A DNA stretch of 64,000 nucleotides from GCA-2683135 sp964507445 (GTDB taxonomy: Bacteria; Planctomycetota; GCA-002687715): NCBI GenBank assembly GCA_964507445.1, contig CAZDQF010000002.1, forward strand, positions 372,001 through 436,000, in the 5' to 3' direction. Of this stretch, positions 55,246-63,954 are shown one piece after another; position 1 is the stretch's first letter; every line of letters begins with the position of its first letter. The notes under the pieces were generated by a model that worked only from the letters and a program-made list of their open reading frames with translations, was not told the DNA's origin and did not search any database. A program made the translations under genes and the position numbers.

Positions 55246-56711
55246 TGGGCGACTGGTACCAGATCGCTTATCTCGTCGCGATCGTCCTCTTCATCTCCGG
55301 CATCAAGCGGCTCGGCAAGGTCCGTACGGCTCAGCGTGGCAACCAGCTGGCCTCCGTGGCCATGCTCCTGGTGGTGTTCGGCGCGCTTGGTGAGTTGAAC
55401 GCCAGGCCGGATGCGGTCGGAGTTGACTGGAGCTGGATCATCGCCGGCGCGGTGGTGGGGGGCGCCATCGGGGCCATCGCCGCCAAGAAGGTCGAGATGA
55501 CCGATATGCCGGAGATGGTGGCGCTGTTCAACGGCTCTGGCGGGGCGGCCTCCGTCTTCGTCGTGCTGGCGTTCCTCGTCAACCTCAACGGCACCGTGTT
55601 CTCTGAACTCCCGGACGATCATGGCCAGAGCTTGCAGGTGCTTGTAGGGGGGTGGGACACCACCCTCGCGCTGGCTCTCTCAATCCTCATCGGGGGCGTG
55701 ACCCTCACGGGCTCCGTCGTCGCTTACGGCAAGCTCTCCGGCAAGGTGAGCAGTAACGCCGTCGTCTACCGCATGCAGCACCCCATCAACGCAGGCCTGA
55801 TCCTGCTGGCGTTGGTGCTGACGGCGCTCGTCGGCTGGGTCCTTGGTCCTGGCGCTGCGCTCGGGATCTGCATCGTGCTCACGTTGTTGGCCCTCGTGTT
55901 GGGGGTCCTGCTGGTGTTGCCCATCGGCGGCGCCGACATGCCGGTGGTGATCTCGTTGCTCAACTCCTACTCCGGTGTGGCCGCCTCCATGACCGGGTTC
56001 GTGCTCAAGTCTCCGGTGCTGATCGTCTCAGGCGCGCTCGTAGGCGCCTCCGGGCTGATCCTCACCAACATCATGTGCAAGGCCATGAACCGTTCACTGT
56101 TGAGCGTTCTGCTGGGTGGCTTCGGCCAGACCGCCGGCGCCGCCAGCAGCGAAGACGCGCGGGACTACAAGAACGTGAAGAGCGTCGGGGCCGAAGAGCT
56201 GGCCATGATGCTCGACGGCGTCTCCTCGGTGATCTTCGTGCCCGGTTACGGGTTGGCGGTGGCCCAGGCGCAGCACGTGACGAGGGAGCTCGGGGAGTTT
56301 CTCGAGCAGCAGGGCACCGACGTGAAGTACGCCATCCACCCGGTGGCGGGACGCATGCCGGGGCACATGAACGTGCTGCTGGCAGAGTCCAACGTCCCCT
56401 ACGAGCAGCTGGTGGAGATGGACGAGATCAACCCGGAGTTCAAGACCACCGACGTCGCCATCGTCCTCGGAGCCAACGACGTGGTGAACCCCGCGGCCCT
56501 GGACGATCCGGAGAGCCCCTTGGCGGGTATGCCGATCCTCAACGTCCACGACGCCCGGCAGGTGATCGTCGTGAAGCGTTCTCTGAGCCCGGGTTACGCC
56601 GGCGTGAAGAACCCGCTCTTCGAGGCGGACAACGCCCACATGCTCTTCGCTGACGCCAAGGCGGCGCTCCAGGAGACCCTCAACGAGATGAAGGAGGCGG
56701 CCTCCGCCTGA
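55245..56711 (+). CDS. pntB: NAD(P) transhydrogenase beta subunit
   Basis: A 488-residue subunit with about eight membrane helices in the first 290 residues (proton channel) and a C-terminal NADP(H)-binding domain III. Domain III shows VIFVPGYGLAVAQAQH, YAIHPVAGRMPGHMNVLLAE, VAIVLGANDVVNPAA and VKRSLSPGYAGVKNPLF, all signatures of PntB. The complex couples proton entry to reduction of NADP by NADH and so supplies NADPH, which could feed thioredoxin or selenium-dependent redox systems. ATG at 55245 has a strong GGAGGAG; GTG at 55242 is the alternative. Confidence 0.96.
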   Translation: MGDWYQIAYLVAIVLFISGIKRLGKVRTAQRGNQLASVAMLLVVFGALGELNARPDAVGVDWSWIIAGAVVGGAIGAIAAKKVEMTDMPEMVALFNGSGGAASVFVVLAFLVNLNGTVFSELPDDHGQSLQVLVGGWDTTLALALSILIGGVTLTGSVVAYGKLSGKVSSNAVVYRMQHPINAGLILLALVLTALVGWVLGPGAALGICIVLTLLALVLGVLLVLPIGGADMPVVISLLNSYSGVAASMTGFVLKSPVLIVSGALVGASGLILTNIMCKAMNRSLLSVLLGGFGQTAGAASSEDARDYKNVKSVGAEELAMMLDGVSSVIFVPGYGLAVAQAQHVTRELGEFLEQQGTDVKYAIHPVAGRMPGHMNVLLAESNVPYEQLVEMDEINPEFKTTDVAIVLGANDVVNPAALDDPESPLAGMPILNVHDARQVIVVKRSLSPGYAGVKNPLFEADNAHMLFADAKAALQETLNEMKEAASA

Positions 56712-56726
56712 GCCCGGGTCCGGCCC

Positions 56727-56769
56727 AACCCACCGAGCCCTCGTTTCTTTGAGGAGCTGACGGTGGGTT
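56727..56769 (+). terminator. terminator hairpin of the pnt operon
   Basis: AACCCACCG (56727-56735) and CGGTGGGTT (56761-56769) form a 9-bp perfect stem with CTC/GAG pairing in the 25-base loop. Only three T end the right arm. Confidence 0.55.
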
Positions 56770-56871
56770 TGACCGGGTTTGATACGCTCTACGGGTCTGG
56801 GCGCGCTTCTCCTGCGCGCGTCGTGCCGTCACGGTCAATCCACCCTCAATCATCCAGATGAACTGAATGCC

Positions 56872-58350
56872 ATGCGTCTGATTCTCCTTGTGCTCGCTTT
56901 GTCACTCGTCGCTGTGGTTCCGGCCGGCTTGGGGCAGGTGGTCAACCCCACCAACGGCCACGCCTACCTGTTGACCGCCCCCGGACAGAACCTGCTCCAG
57001 GCCCGGTTCGCCGCGGCTCAACTGGGCGGGACCCTGGTGGCGATCAACGACGCCGCTGAGGACGCGTTCCTCCAGGCCAACTTCACCGGCGATTACTGGA
57101 TCGGACTCTCCGACGAGCTCTCCGAGGGCAACTTCGTCTGGGATACGGGCGACCCGCTGTCCTACACCAACTGGTGCCCTGGCGAGCCCGCGTCTGCCGC
57201 GCCTAACCAGGACTATGTGTTCATGGACTCCCTGTGCCCCGGCCAGTGGAACGACACCAACGCCACCAACAACAACGTGTTGCTGCCGGGCCTGATCGAG
57301 CTCCCGTATTCGACGCCTCTCTACCAGTTGAACAGCCTCGAGCTCAGCATGGACATCTCAGGGAGTTTCACGTCGGGCTACGCTCCTGCTGCTGCGACCA
57401 AGTGCACCAACAGCGTGGCCAACGTCAACTTCGCAGGCGGCCTCGTGGGCAACCCCTGGGACATGGGTTACTACTTCGGAGCTCTGGTCCCTGGCGTCAT
57501 CGGCAGCGGTACGGTCACCGGAGGTAACCAGGTGGTGAACCTGGACCTGACCCAGGCGATCACGTTCCTCAATGGGGTCACGGCGCCGAACCTCGCCACG
57601 TCCTCGTTCGCGCCGACGTCCCTGGCGTTCGCCTCGGGTACCGCCCTGACCGCCTCTGGTCAGGCGCTCATCGGCAACCCCGGCAGCGCGGACGGATTCA
57701 CCCTCAGCCAGGCGAACCAGCTGGACATCGTGCCCGGTAGTGCGTCCACACAGGTCCTGAACCTCCCGGATGACGGCAGCATCATGGTCAACACGGGGCC
57801 GCCGCTGTGTGGCTTCGGAGGGATCTCCTTCTACGGCACCACGTACTTCGATTTCTTCGTCAACTCCAACGGTTCGGTCAGCTTCAGCACCGGATCGCCG
57901 GACTTCACGCCTACGGTGATGGAGTTCGAAGCGGAGATGCCCCGGGTCGCCGGTGTCTGGTCGGACCTCGCTCCCAACAGCGGCGGTACGGTTCAGGTGG
58001 TGCCCAACGCCAACGACATCACGGTTCAGTTCATCAACGTGCCGGAGTGGGGGCAGTCAGGCACGTTGAACAGCTTTGATTTCGTGTTCGACGACACGGG
58101 CGGCACGACCATCGCCAACTACACGCCGTCCCCACAGCACGCAACGAGCAGCCTCACGGGCATCAGCAACGGTGCCGCTGGCACGGCCACTGGCAGCATC
58201 TCGTTCTCGACCCTGGCGGGGGCCGGTCTGCAGGTCGGGACCGCCGCCAGCGACTCAGTGCATGAGGCCAACCCTGGGGGCGCGGTCCCCGCTGGTTGGA
58301 CCAACGCCAACTTTCCCACCTCTGATGGGTCGGTGTACTTGATCAACTGA
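56872..58350 (+). CDS. secreted C-type lectin-domain protein with nidogen-like C-terminal module
   Basis: A 492-residue exported protein (signal LILLVLALSLVAVVPAGLG). Residues about 20-160 are a C-type lectin fold: GHAYLLTAPGQNLLQARFAA, YWIGLSDELSEGNFVWDTG, YTNWCPGEPASAAPNQDYVF, and the closing SLCPGQWNDTN. This fold binds calcium and sugars. The C-terminal part (about 290-490) shows SADGFTLSQANQLDIV, ISFYGTTYFDFFVNSNGSV and VAGVWSDLAPNSGG, the same order of motifs as the end of the M43 protease. The start ATG follows directly on an in-frame leader; an ATG at 56779 would add 31 residues without signal character. Confidence 0.82.
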   Translation: MRLILLVLALSLVAVVPAGLGQVVNPTNGHAYLLTAPGQNLLQARFAAAQLGGTLVAINDAAEDAFLQANFTGDYWIGLSDELSEGNFVWDTGDPLSYTNWCPGEPASAAPNQDYVFMDSLCPGQWNDTNATNNNVLLPGLIELPYSTPLYQLNSLELSMDISGSFTSGYAPAAATKCTNSVANVNFAGGLVGNPWDMGYYFGALVPGVIGSGTVTGGNQVVNLDLTQAITFLNGVTAPNLATSSFAPTSLAFASGTALTASGQALIGNPGSADGFTLSQANQLDIVPGSASTQVLNLPDDGSIMVNTGPPLCGFGGISFYGTTYFDFFVNSNGSVSFSTGSPDFTPTVMEFEAEMPRVAGVWSDLAPNSGGTVQVVPNANDITVQFINVPEWGQSGTLNSFDFVFDDTGGTTIANYTPSPQHATSSLTGISNGAAGTATGSISFSTLAGAGLQVGTAASDSVHEANPGGAVPAGWTNANFPTSDGSVYLIN

Positions 58351-58391
58351 TCGAGCGTTGCGTCCTGAGGCGGCGCAGTGAATTGGGTGGA

Positions 58392-58429
58392 GAGAGCTCG
58401 CGTCGGATTGAATCCGCGCGGGCTCTTTT
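58392..58429 (+). terminator. rho-independent terminator of the lectin gene
   Basis: A compound stem GAGAGC-CGCG-GGAT with ATCC-CGCG-GCTCTT, interrupted by small bulges, ends in TTTT. It lies about 40 bases past the lectin-gene stop. Confidence 0.7.
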
Positions 58430-58501
58430 CGAAGGTGGAGCGGCCTTCCCGCACCGCCGTGCCCGTGCCTCTGCCGAGATTGCGGCGATTTGCGGACCGG
58501 T

Positions 58502-60103
58502 TCAGAACTGCCGCGTGACCTGGATATGGCCGTCCTTGTTGAGCTTCTCGACCTCGTCATCCAGGTCTACCCAGGGCAGGAGCCAGGCTGGGTCCCATGG
58601 TTGGCTCACGGCGGTGTACGAGGATGTCTGGCCGACACCGAGTCGGAGACTCTTGACTCGTGGGCCTGAAGCGCCTCGTGAGATGTCATCGGTGACACGG
58701 AACCCGTCTTCTGTCCGGTCGATCTGCCGGGTCAGCGTGATCGGCGCGGCCTTGGCCGGCTTGATGAGCCGTCGTTGCAGCAAGCGCCGGATCGTGTTCC
58801 GGAACCACCGGCCGAATCCGAGCATCACGATTCGTAGCAGGATGGATTTGAGCGGCGTCATGACCTCGTGCCGGGCTGCGCTCAGCGGTTGCACCGTGGT
58901 GAGGACCCCGTCTTCGTCAGTGACCGTGGCGCGGAGACCGAGGTGGGACACCAGCACCTGATCGTCGTTCAACACGGCGGCGACGCCGGAGTCGTTGGCG
59001 ATCAGCTCGTTCCGGTCGTAGATACGGAACGGCCCTCCCTTGCTGGCGCCGGCGATGAGAAAGCGCTCGGCGCAGCGGTCGATGAGGAACCCGCAGCCGC
59101 TCAGGTACTTGCGTTGGGGGGGCGGTTGCGGTGCGGTCGTCGGTTCGTCTCTCGGGGCCTGATCCAGCCACGCCAGGAGGTATGGGTAGATGTGGTGGGC
59201 CCGGAGCCGGTCGTCGTCGTTGCGTACCCTGCGGCCTGCGGCCAGGGCGCCGAGGAACCGGTCAGCGACGCGTCTCGCGGCCGGGATTTGTGGGGCCAGC
59301 AGCTCCAGCCCGTGGGGTTGGGTGTGGTAGGTGTTGCGTGAACCGTACTCGCCGCCCATGGTGCCGTCCGGATGCTGGGTCAATTCCAGCAGCTCCACGG
59401 CTCGCCTGAGCGGATCTAGAAGGGAGTCGTCACCGGAGGCCTTCCAGTAACGGGCCAGGAAGTCGACGGTGACGGTCTGGTACCCAGGATCGAAGCCGCC
59501 GTATTCGCTGAACCAGCCTTCTTCGTGCTGATGGCTGAGGGTCTCCTCGGCCTTCTTCCGGGCGCCGTCTGCGAAGCGCTGATCGCCCGTGATCTCCGCG
59601 GTGAACTGTAGGGCGCTGGCGGCGATGGCGTGGTGGTTGGCCAGGACGCCGCTCTCGTCGTGTCTCATGATCCAGTCCGCCCGAAGTGAGAGGAACTCCT
59701 CCAGGTCCGGGTCGTTGGCGTCGATCACCCGGTACGCCTGCGCCATGGCGTTCAGGGAGTAGGCCGCCGCCCCGAGGGCTCGTTCGAACGGGTAGTAGTC
59801 GTCACAGCTACCGTCCCGGTGGCCGGAGCGCCGGGCGAAGTGGATGCCGGCCAGCACCCACTCCCGGACACGCTCCTGCTCGAAATACGGGTTGTCGGGG
59901 AGCGGGTGCCGGAAGACCAGGGCCAACGGCAGGACGCACTCCTGGCTCATCCCGGAGGGGAAGTCCATGGTCCGGTAGTGCCAGTATTGACGGTCGAAGC
60001 ACCCGGCGGTGGGGCTCAGCGGATCCCGATCCAGAAGCTGGAGGAGGTCCGGGATCAGTGGCAGCGCGTGGTCGAGGTACTGGGCGGTAGCGGGAGGCTT
60101 CAC
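58502..60103 (-). CDS. alpha/alpha-toroid protein, possibly polysaccharide-active
   Basis: A 533-residue cytoplasmic-looking protein without a signal. The first 330 residues are helical with repeated aromatic/Gly patterns (YWHYRTMDFPSGM, GWFSEYGGFDPGYQTVTVDF, QHPDGTMGGEYGSRNTYH), like the toroids of heparinase or N-acylglucosamine-epimerase-like enzymes. The last 190 residues are mostly beta (FLIDRCAERFLIAGASKGGP, ITLTRQIDRTEDGFRVTDDI), as in heparinase II/III-type proteins. It overlaps the end of a GT2 glycosyltransferase gene by four bases, so a role in making or modifying a surface glycan is likely. No catalytic residues can be named with confidence. Confidence 0.65.
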   Translation of the reverse strand: MKPPATAQYLDHALPLIPDLLQLLDRDPLSPTAGCFDRQYWHYRTMDFPSGMSQECVLPLALVFRHPLPDNPYFEQERVREWVLAGIHFARRSGHRDGSCDDYYPFERALGAAAYSLNAMAQAYRVIDANDPDLEEFLSLRADWIMRHDESGVLANHHAIAASALQFTAEITGDQRFADGARKKAEETLSHQHEEGWFSEYGGFDPGYQTVTVDFLARYWKASGDDSLLDPLRRAVELLELTQHPDGTMGGEYGSRNTYHTQPHGLELLAPQIPAARRVADRFLGALAAGRRVRNDDDRLRAHHIYPYLLAWLDQAPRDEPTTAPQPPPQRKYLSGCGFLIDRCAERFLIAGASKGGPFRIYDRNELIANDSGVAAVLNDDQVLVSHLGLRATVTDEDGVLTTVQPLSAARHEVMTPLKSILLRIVMLGFGRWFRNTIRRLLQRRLIKPAKAAPITLTRQIDRTEDGFRVTDDISRGASGPRVKSLRLGVGQTSSYTAVSQPWDPAWLLPWVDLDDEVEKLNKDGHIQVTRQF

Positions 60104-61035
60104 GTCAGGCGCTTCTGGGCCACGATGAGGTCAGCCAGCAGGCCGACGCTGAGGACGATGACAGCGGTCATCCAGATGATGATGGTGGATTGCTGGATAC
60201 CCTCGCCCACCCCCGTGATGTCGTGGGTCGTCTTGGCGAGCGCGCCGAGGAAGAGGATCAGGGCCGCGGGGCCGAACACGCGGAGCGGCCTGAAGTACAT
60301 GACCATCCGGAACACGGTGGCGATGTAGCGGCTCGTGTCCATGACCGGGTGGAACTTGGACTCGCCGATGCGCTTCTTGTAGGTGGTGTCCACATACCTG
60401 ACGCTGTGCCCGTTGGTGAGGAACGCCAGGGTCATGGAGGTGACGCAGGAGAACCCGTCCGGGACGACCCACAGGTAGCGCAGCATGATGTCGCGCTTGA
60501 AGGCCTTCATCCCGGTGTTCAGGTCGGGGATCCGCGAGCGCGCCAGCCAGCAGGCGAGCTGCCGGATCATCCACTTGGCCGGCACCCGGAGGAACTTCAC
60601 GGTCCCCTGCTCGCTGGTGCGGGCGCCGTTGACCTGGTCGAACTCGGGGATCCAGCGCAACAGTCCCGGGATGTCCGCGGCGGTGTAGGAGCCGTCCGCG
60701 TCCATCATGACGATGGTCTCTCCGCGGGCTTCCATGATCCCGGTCTTGCGGCTGGCCCCGGAACCTCCCTGAATGGCCCGGCGGACCACGCGGACGCCGA
60801 GGCCTGCGGCCACCTCATCGGTCCCGTCGGTGCTGTGGTCGTCCACCACGAGGATCTCGTAGCTGGACGGACCACCGGCCAGGGCTTCGCGGATCTCGTC
60901 CACGACAACCGGCAGAGCGCGGGCCTCGTTCAGGGCAGGGAGCAGGACGGTGACCTGCACGTCGCGGGCGTCATCCGCTGCGACCTCCAGCTCGGGGCGA
61001 GGGCGCGCGATGAGGGTCTCGGCCACATCCGTCAT
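60100..61035 (-). CDS. GT2-family glycosyltransferase, polyprenyl-phosphate type
   Basis: A 311-residue membrane-anchored enzyme. The GT-A domain shows VTVLLPALNEARALPVVVDE, ILVVDDHSTDGTDEVA and the nucleotide/metal motif MMDADGSYTAADI. Two C-terminal helices (PAALILFLGALAKT and IIIWMTAVIVLSVGLLADLI) anchor it, as in dolichyl/undecaprenyl-phosphate glucosyl- and mannosyltransferases. It probably loads a sugar onto a lipid carrier for surface glycan assembly. Its stop overlaps the start of the toroid gene, and the pair looks like a two-gene operon. Confidence 0.88.
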   Translation of the reverse strand: MTDVAETLIARPRPELEVAADDARDVQVTVLLPALNEARALPVVVDEIREALAGGPSSYEILVVDDHSTDGTDEVAAGLGVRVVRRAIQGGSGASRKTGIMEARGETIVMMDADGSYTAADIPGLLRWIPEFDQVNGARTSEQGTVKFLRVPAKWMIRQLACWLARSRIPDLNTGMKAFKRDIMLRYLWVVPDGFSCVTSMTLAFLTNGHSVRYVDTTYKKRIGESKFHPVMDTSRYIATVFRMVMYFRPLRVFGPAALILFLGALAKTTHDITGVGEGIQQSTIIIWMTAVIVLSVGLLADLIVAQKRLT

Positions 61036-61102
61036 GCCTCAAGATTACCGCAAGGGCTCCGAGGTGGCGCCGGGGCTGGGAAACGGGGGACCAGGCGTCC
61101 GA

Positions 61103-61339
61103 TCAGCCTTCGGGACCGGTCTCCTGGCGGGAATGCAGGCGCTGCTTGATCTCGGCGATCTCGGCCATCATTTCCTGGAGATACTCTCGCTCGATCTTGT
61201 GTTTCTCCGACCGAACTCGAACGATGGCCTCGGTGATGATGCGGACGATGGACACGAAAGCCCACATCGCAGAGCACGTGATCACCATCAGCCAGAACCA
61301 GTTGGTCGGCCCGAAACCGCTGGCCTCAAGTACGTCCAT
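61103..61339 (-). CDS. small single-pass membrane protein with C-terminal coiled coil
   Basis: A 78-residue protein with one helix (WFWLMVITCSAMWAFVSIV) near the N terminus and a charged amphipathic tail (KHKIEREYLQEMMAEIAEIK) likely to form a coiled coil. This layout recalls PspB-like proteins, but similarity is too weak to name it. The ATG at 61339 has GGGAG nine bases upstream; the longer frame from 61423 lacks such support. Confidence 0.6.
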   Translation of the reverse strand: MDVLEASGFGPTNWFWLMVITCSAMWAFVSIVRIITEAIVRVRSEKHKIEREYLQEMMAEIAEIKQRLHSRQETGPEG

Positions 61340-61466
61340 TGGAGTGATCTCCCGATACAATTCGACGAGCAGGAACGGGCGGCCGGCCGGCCAACCCCGG
61401 TTCATTCGGCTCCCGTTCATCATATTTTAACGGCCTTCGGGCGTCGCAGACCCCAGGCTGCCCTTG

Positions 61467-62186
61467 ATGCTCCCTCATTCGGACCGCAAAGTGAAACTCG
61501 TAGGGACTCCCATGGCCATTCTCGTTGTCCTGACCTGCCTCGGCTGCTCGACCCCCACGGAGCGCGGTCTCCCGGCCGCGACTCTGCAAGAGCAGCGCGC
61601 TGAGGCCATGCTCGAAGCCGGGCAGGTGGCAGAGGCTCGGGCGGCGTTCGAGCAGGCCGCGCGGATGAACCCGCGCCCCTTCTTCGCCAGCGTCGGCTTG
61701 GTGCGTTGTGGCTTGCGGTCGGCCGACTGGGAGCTGGTGGACGGGGCCATGAAGCTGGCCTACGCCGCGGCCCCACGAACAGCGGCGGCCCAGGACCTCC
61801 TCGGTCGCACCCACCTGGAGGCAGCCAAGGTGTCTTCCGGCAGCATCAGGCTCCAGCACGCGACCACCGCGAGGAGTATGTTCGCCGCCGCCTCGCGCAG
61901 GGAACCTGACCTACCCAATCTTGCTTATCACACCGGAATGGCTGAGCTGCTGTCGGGGCGTCCGGCGGCGGCGGTGAGCTTCCTCGAGCTGGCGATTGTG
62001 GACGCGCCCGATTCCCTGGACCCGGTGCATGCACTGGTCCTCGCCCTGCGGCGGTTGGATCAGCGTCAGCGCGTGGCCGCCGTCCTTGAGAAGTTGAGCG
62101 TGGACGGCCGGCTCACGCCTGAGCTGGCCGAACAGCTGGCCTGGGCCAAGGGCTCAGGAGATGCCGGGCGTTCCCCTGACAGGTGA
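61467..62186 (+). CDS. TPR-containing lipoprotein
   Basis: A 239-residue protein with signal ending in a lipobox (ILVVLTCLGC) and then TPR-like helical repeats: EQRAEAMLEAGQVAEARAAF, HTGMAELLSGRPAAAVSFLE and VHALVLALRRLDQRQRVAAV. It is probably an outer-leaflet or periplasmic scaffold. The exact start is uncertain (ATG at 61467 or 61512). It lies directly before the remnants of a PhoB/PhoR-like pair. Confidence 0.7.
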   Translation: MLPHSDRKVKLVGTPMAILVVLTCLGCSTPTERGLPAATLQEQRAEAMLEAGQVAEARAAFEQAARMNPRPFFASVGLVRCGLRSADWELVDGAMKLAYAAAPRTAAAQDLLGRTHLEAAKVSSGSIRLQHATTARSMFAAASRREPDLPNLAYHTGMAELLSGRPAAAVSFLELAIVDAPDSLDPVHALVLALRRLDQRQRVAAVLEKLSVDGRLTPELAEQLAWAKGSGDAGRSPDR

Positions 62187-62206
62187 TCAAGTAGCGGCTC
62201 TTTGTC

Positions 62207-62523
62207 ATGAATAACGGTTCCACGTCGAGCGCGGACACGAAGGCGGGTGAGGACGAGGTCCTGACCCAACCCAGGATTCTCGTCATCGAAGACGAGACGG
62301 ATATCCGTGACCTCGTCCGATTCAATCTGGAACGGAAGGGCTTCGACGTGGATCTTGCGGAGGGCGGCGAGCGTGGGCTGGCGCTGGTCCGTGGCCGGAT
62401 CTGGGCGTGGTGGTCGTGGATCGCAACATCGACGTGCACATCCGGAACACTCGGCGGAAGCTGGGTGATGATGCGGCGACGCGGATCAAGATCATTCGCG
62501 GAATCGGCTACAAGTTCGACTGA
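62207..62523 (+). pseudogene. remnant of an OmpR/PhoB-type response regulator with internal deletion
   Basis: The first 60 codons encode a normal receiver start (RILVIEDETDIRDLVRFNL, then GFDVDLAEGGERGLALV). The sequence then jumps, with a change of frame, to the last 38 residues of an OmpR-type winged helix (VVDRNIDVHIRNTRRKLGDD ending RIKIIRGIGYKFD, TGA at 62521-62523). About 400 bases covering the phospho-acceptor and most of the DNA-binding domain are missing. The joint lies where the original genes would both read as GTGGTCGTGGAT-like sequence, suggesting deletion at microhomology or a false assembly join. Confidence 0.8.
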
Positions 62524-62541
62524 CGTCCTGCGCCCGGTTCA

Positions 62542-62986
62542 ATGGCGAGGGTCTCTCTGAACAGAGTCTTGCTGTTCGCGGTTGTGATCTCGGACGCCTC
62601 CCAGCCTGACCCCCTGACCCGCGAGATGAAGGCAACGGAGTCTGACCCCTTCGCCAAGGCGTTCAGATACAAGCCCCCGTGACCTGCCCCCTCTGAACCG
62701 GGTCCCGAACGGCGGCGCCGTGATCGTGTCCGCGCGCCAGCACGGGGCCGTCGTCAGCATCTCCGTCCGGGACACGGGTCCGGGTATCCCGCAGGACTCC
62801 CTGGAGAAGATCTTCAATCGGTTCTATCGTGTCGACCAGGCTCGTTCGCGGGAGATGGGGGGCACCGGTCTCGGACTCGCCATCGTCAAGCACCTTGTGA
62901 AGTTGCACCGCGGACTGGTCCATGTGGTTTCGTCCGTGGGGGAAGGTTCGACGTTCACCGTGGACCTGCCGGATTCGGAGGCTTGA
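62542..62986 (+). pseudogene. remnant of a PhoR-type sensor histidine kinase
   Basis: A start with the first membrane segment (MARVSLNRVLLFAVVIS) is followed by about 110 bases of unrelated sequence containing GGGGTCAG-type repeats and a stop. After this come the last 100 residues of a kinase ATPase domain: GGAVIVSARQHGAVVSISVR, the G1 box DTGPGIP, the F box IFNRFYRVDQARS and the G2 box GGTGLGLAIVKHL. The sensor, HAMP, H-box and N-box are lost. Together with the neighbouring regulator remnant it shows that one two-component operon was hit by at least two deletions. Confidence 0.8.
62605..62649. repeat. GGGGTCAG-type repeat remnant
   Basis: Read on the minus strand the segment begins GGGGTCAGACTCCGTTGCC and ends with GGGTCAGGGGG. 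This GGGGTCAGA(C) theme recurs in many bacterial genomes as short dispersed repeats near REP-associated transposases. It lies exactly within the deleted kinase gene. Confidence 0.5.
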
Positions 62987-62988
62987 GC

Positions 62989-63954
62989 GTGGTGGACTCG
63001 CAAGATCTCAGAGACGTGATGGTGTCGGCGGTGGTGGACGCCGGTAGGCTGGCCCAGGGTGTCCGCGAAGTCCTGATGCCGGAGAGCTCTCGGACCAAGG
63101 ACGACCGTTCACCCGTGACCGTGGCCGACCTGGCAGCTCAGGCCGTGGTGCGCCAGCGGCTGAGCGAGCACCTCCCCGGAGTCCCCGTGCTGGGTGAGGA
63201 GGACGCCAGCCTGCTCGCCGACCCGGAGTTCGCGTCGAGGGTCGTGGAGGCGGTGCACCTGTCCCGTCCGGACATGACCCTGGATGATGTCCGGCGCGGG
63301 CTCGAGCCAGACGCGGACGCCACCACCGCGGAGCGGCGGTTCGTCCTCGACCCCATCGACGGGACCAAGGGATATCTGCGGGGAGACCAGTACGCCGTCG
63401 CCTTGGGGCTGATCGAGAGCGGGCAGGTGGTGGCCGGAGTGCTGGGCTGTCCTGCTCTCGGTGCGGGTGAGGACGGGGTCGTGATGACTGCGGCGCGAGG
63501 AGATGGGACCTGGCGCGGCAGCCTGCTCGCGGAGGATCATGGGTGGTCGCGCATCGTGGTCAGCTCCGTGGCGGACACGGCTCGCCTCAGGATGGTGGAG
63601 TCCGTGGAGGCTGCCCACTCGGCCCACGACGTGGCGGCGCGGGTCAAGGCCGACCTCGGAGTCGAGGCCGAGCCCGTCCGGATCGACAGCCAGTGCAAGT
63701 ACGCGGTGGTGGCATCTGGTGAGGCCGAGGTGTACCTGCGGCTGCCTCGAGGGGATTACCAGGAGAAGGTCTGGGATCACGCGGCCGGCTTCATCTGCGT
63801 GGAGGAGGCCGGGGGTGCGGTGACGGACGCCCAGGGCGCAGCGCTGGACTTCAGCCTCGGCGCCCACCTCTCCGCCAATCGCGGGATCATCGCGACCCAC
63901 GGGGTCCTGCACGATCAGGTCGTGGCCGCGGTGGCGAGCGCTGCGACCGCGTGA
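62989..63954 (+). CDS. 3'(2'),5'-bisphosphate nucleotidase / inositol monophosphatase family
   Basis: A 321-residue magnesium-dependent phosphatase of the CysQ/HAL2 type. Motifs are VTVADLAAQ, VLGEEDASLL (metal-binding Glu), FVLDPIDGTKGYLRGDQYAV, and the closing KVWDHAAGFICVEEAGG. The KGYLRG after DPIDGT is typical of HAL2-like PAP phosphatases and argues against plain inositol phosphatase. It would remove 3'-phosphoadenosine-5'-phosphate made in sulfate transfer or assimilation. GTG at 62989 is chosen because GGAGG lies seven bases before it; TTG at 62983 is too close. Confidence 0.88.
   Translation: MVDSQDLRDVMVSAVVDAGRLAQGVREVLMPESSRTKDDRSPVTVADLAAQAVVRQRLSEHLPGVPVLGEEDASLLADPEFASRVVEAVHLSRPDMTLDDVRRGLEPDADATTAERRFVLDPIDGTKGYLRGDQYAVALGLIESGQVVAGVLGCPALGAGEDGVVMTAARGDGTWRGSLLAEDHGWSRIVVSSVADTARLRMVESVEAAHSAHDVAARVKADLGVEAEPVRIDSQCKYAVVASGEAEVYLRLPRGDYQEKVWDHAAGFICVEEAGGAVTDAQGAALDFSLGAHLSANRGIIATHGVLHDQVVAAVASAATA

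Noticed and set aside
62521..62700. Stop codons in the PhoB/PhoR remnants as further selenocysteine sites
   Set aside because: Large parts of both proteins are missing and the frames shift; this is deletion, not a single recoded UGA.
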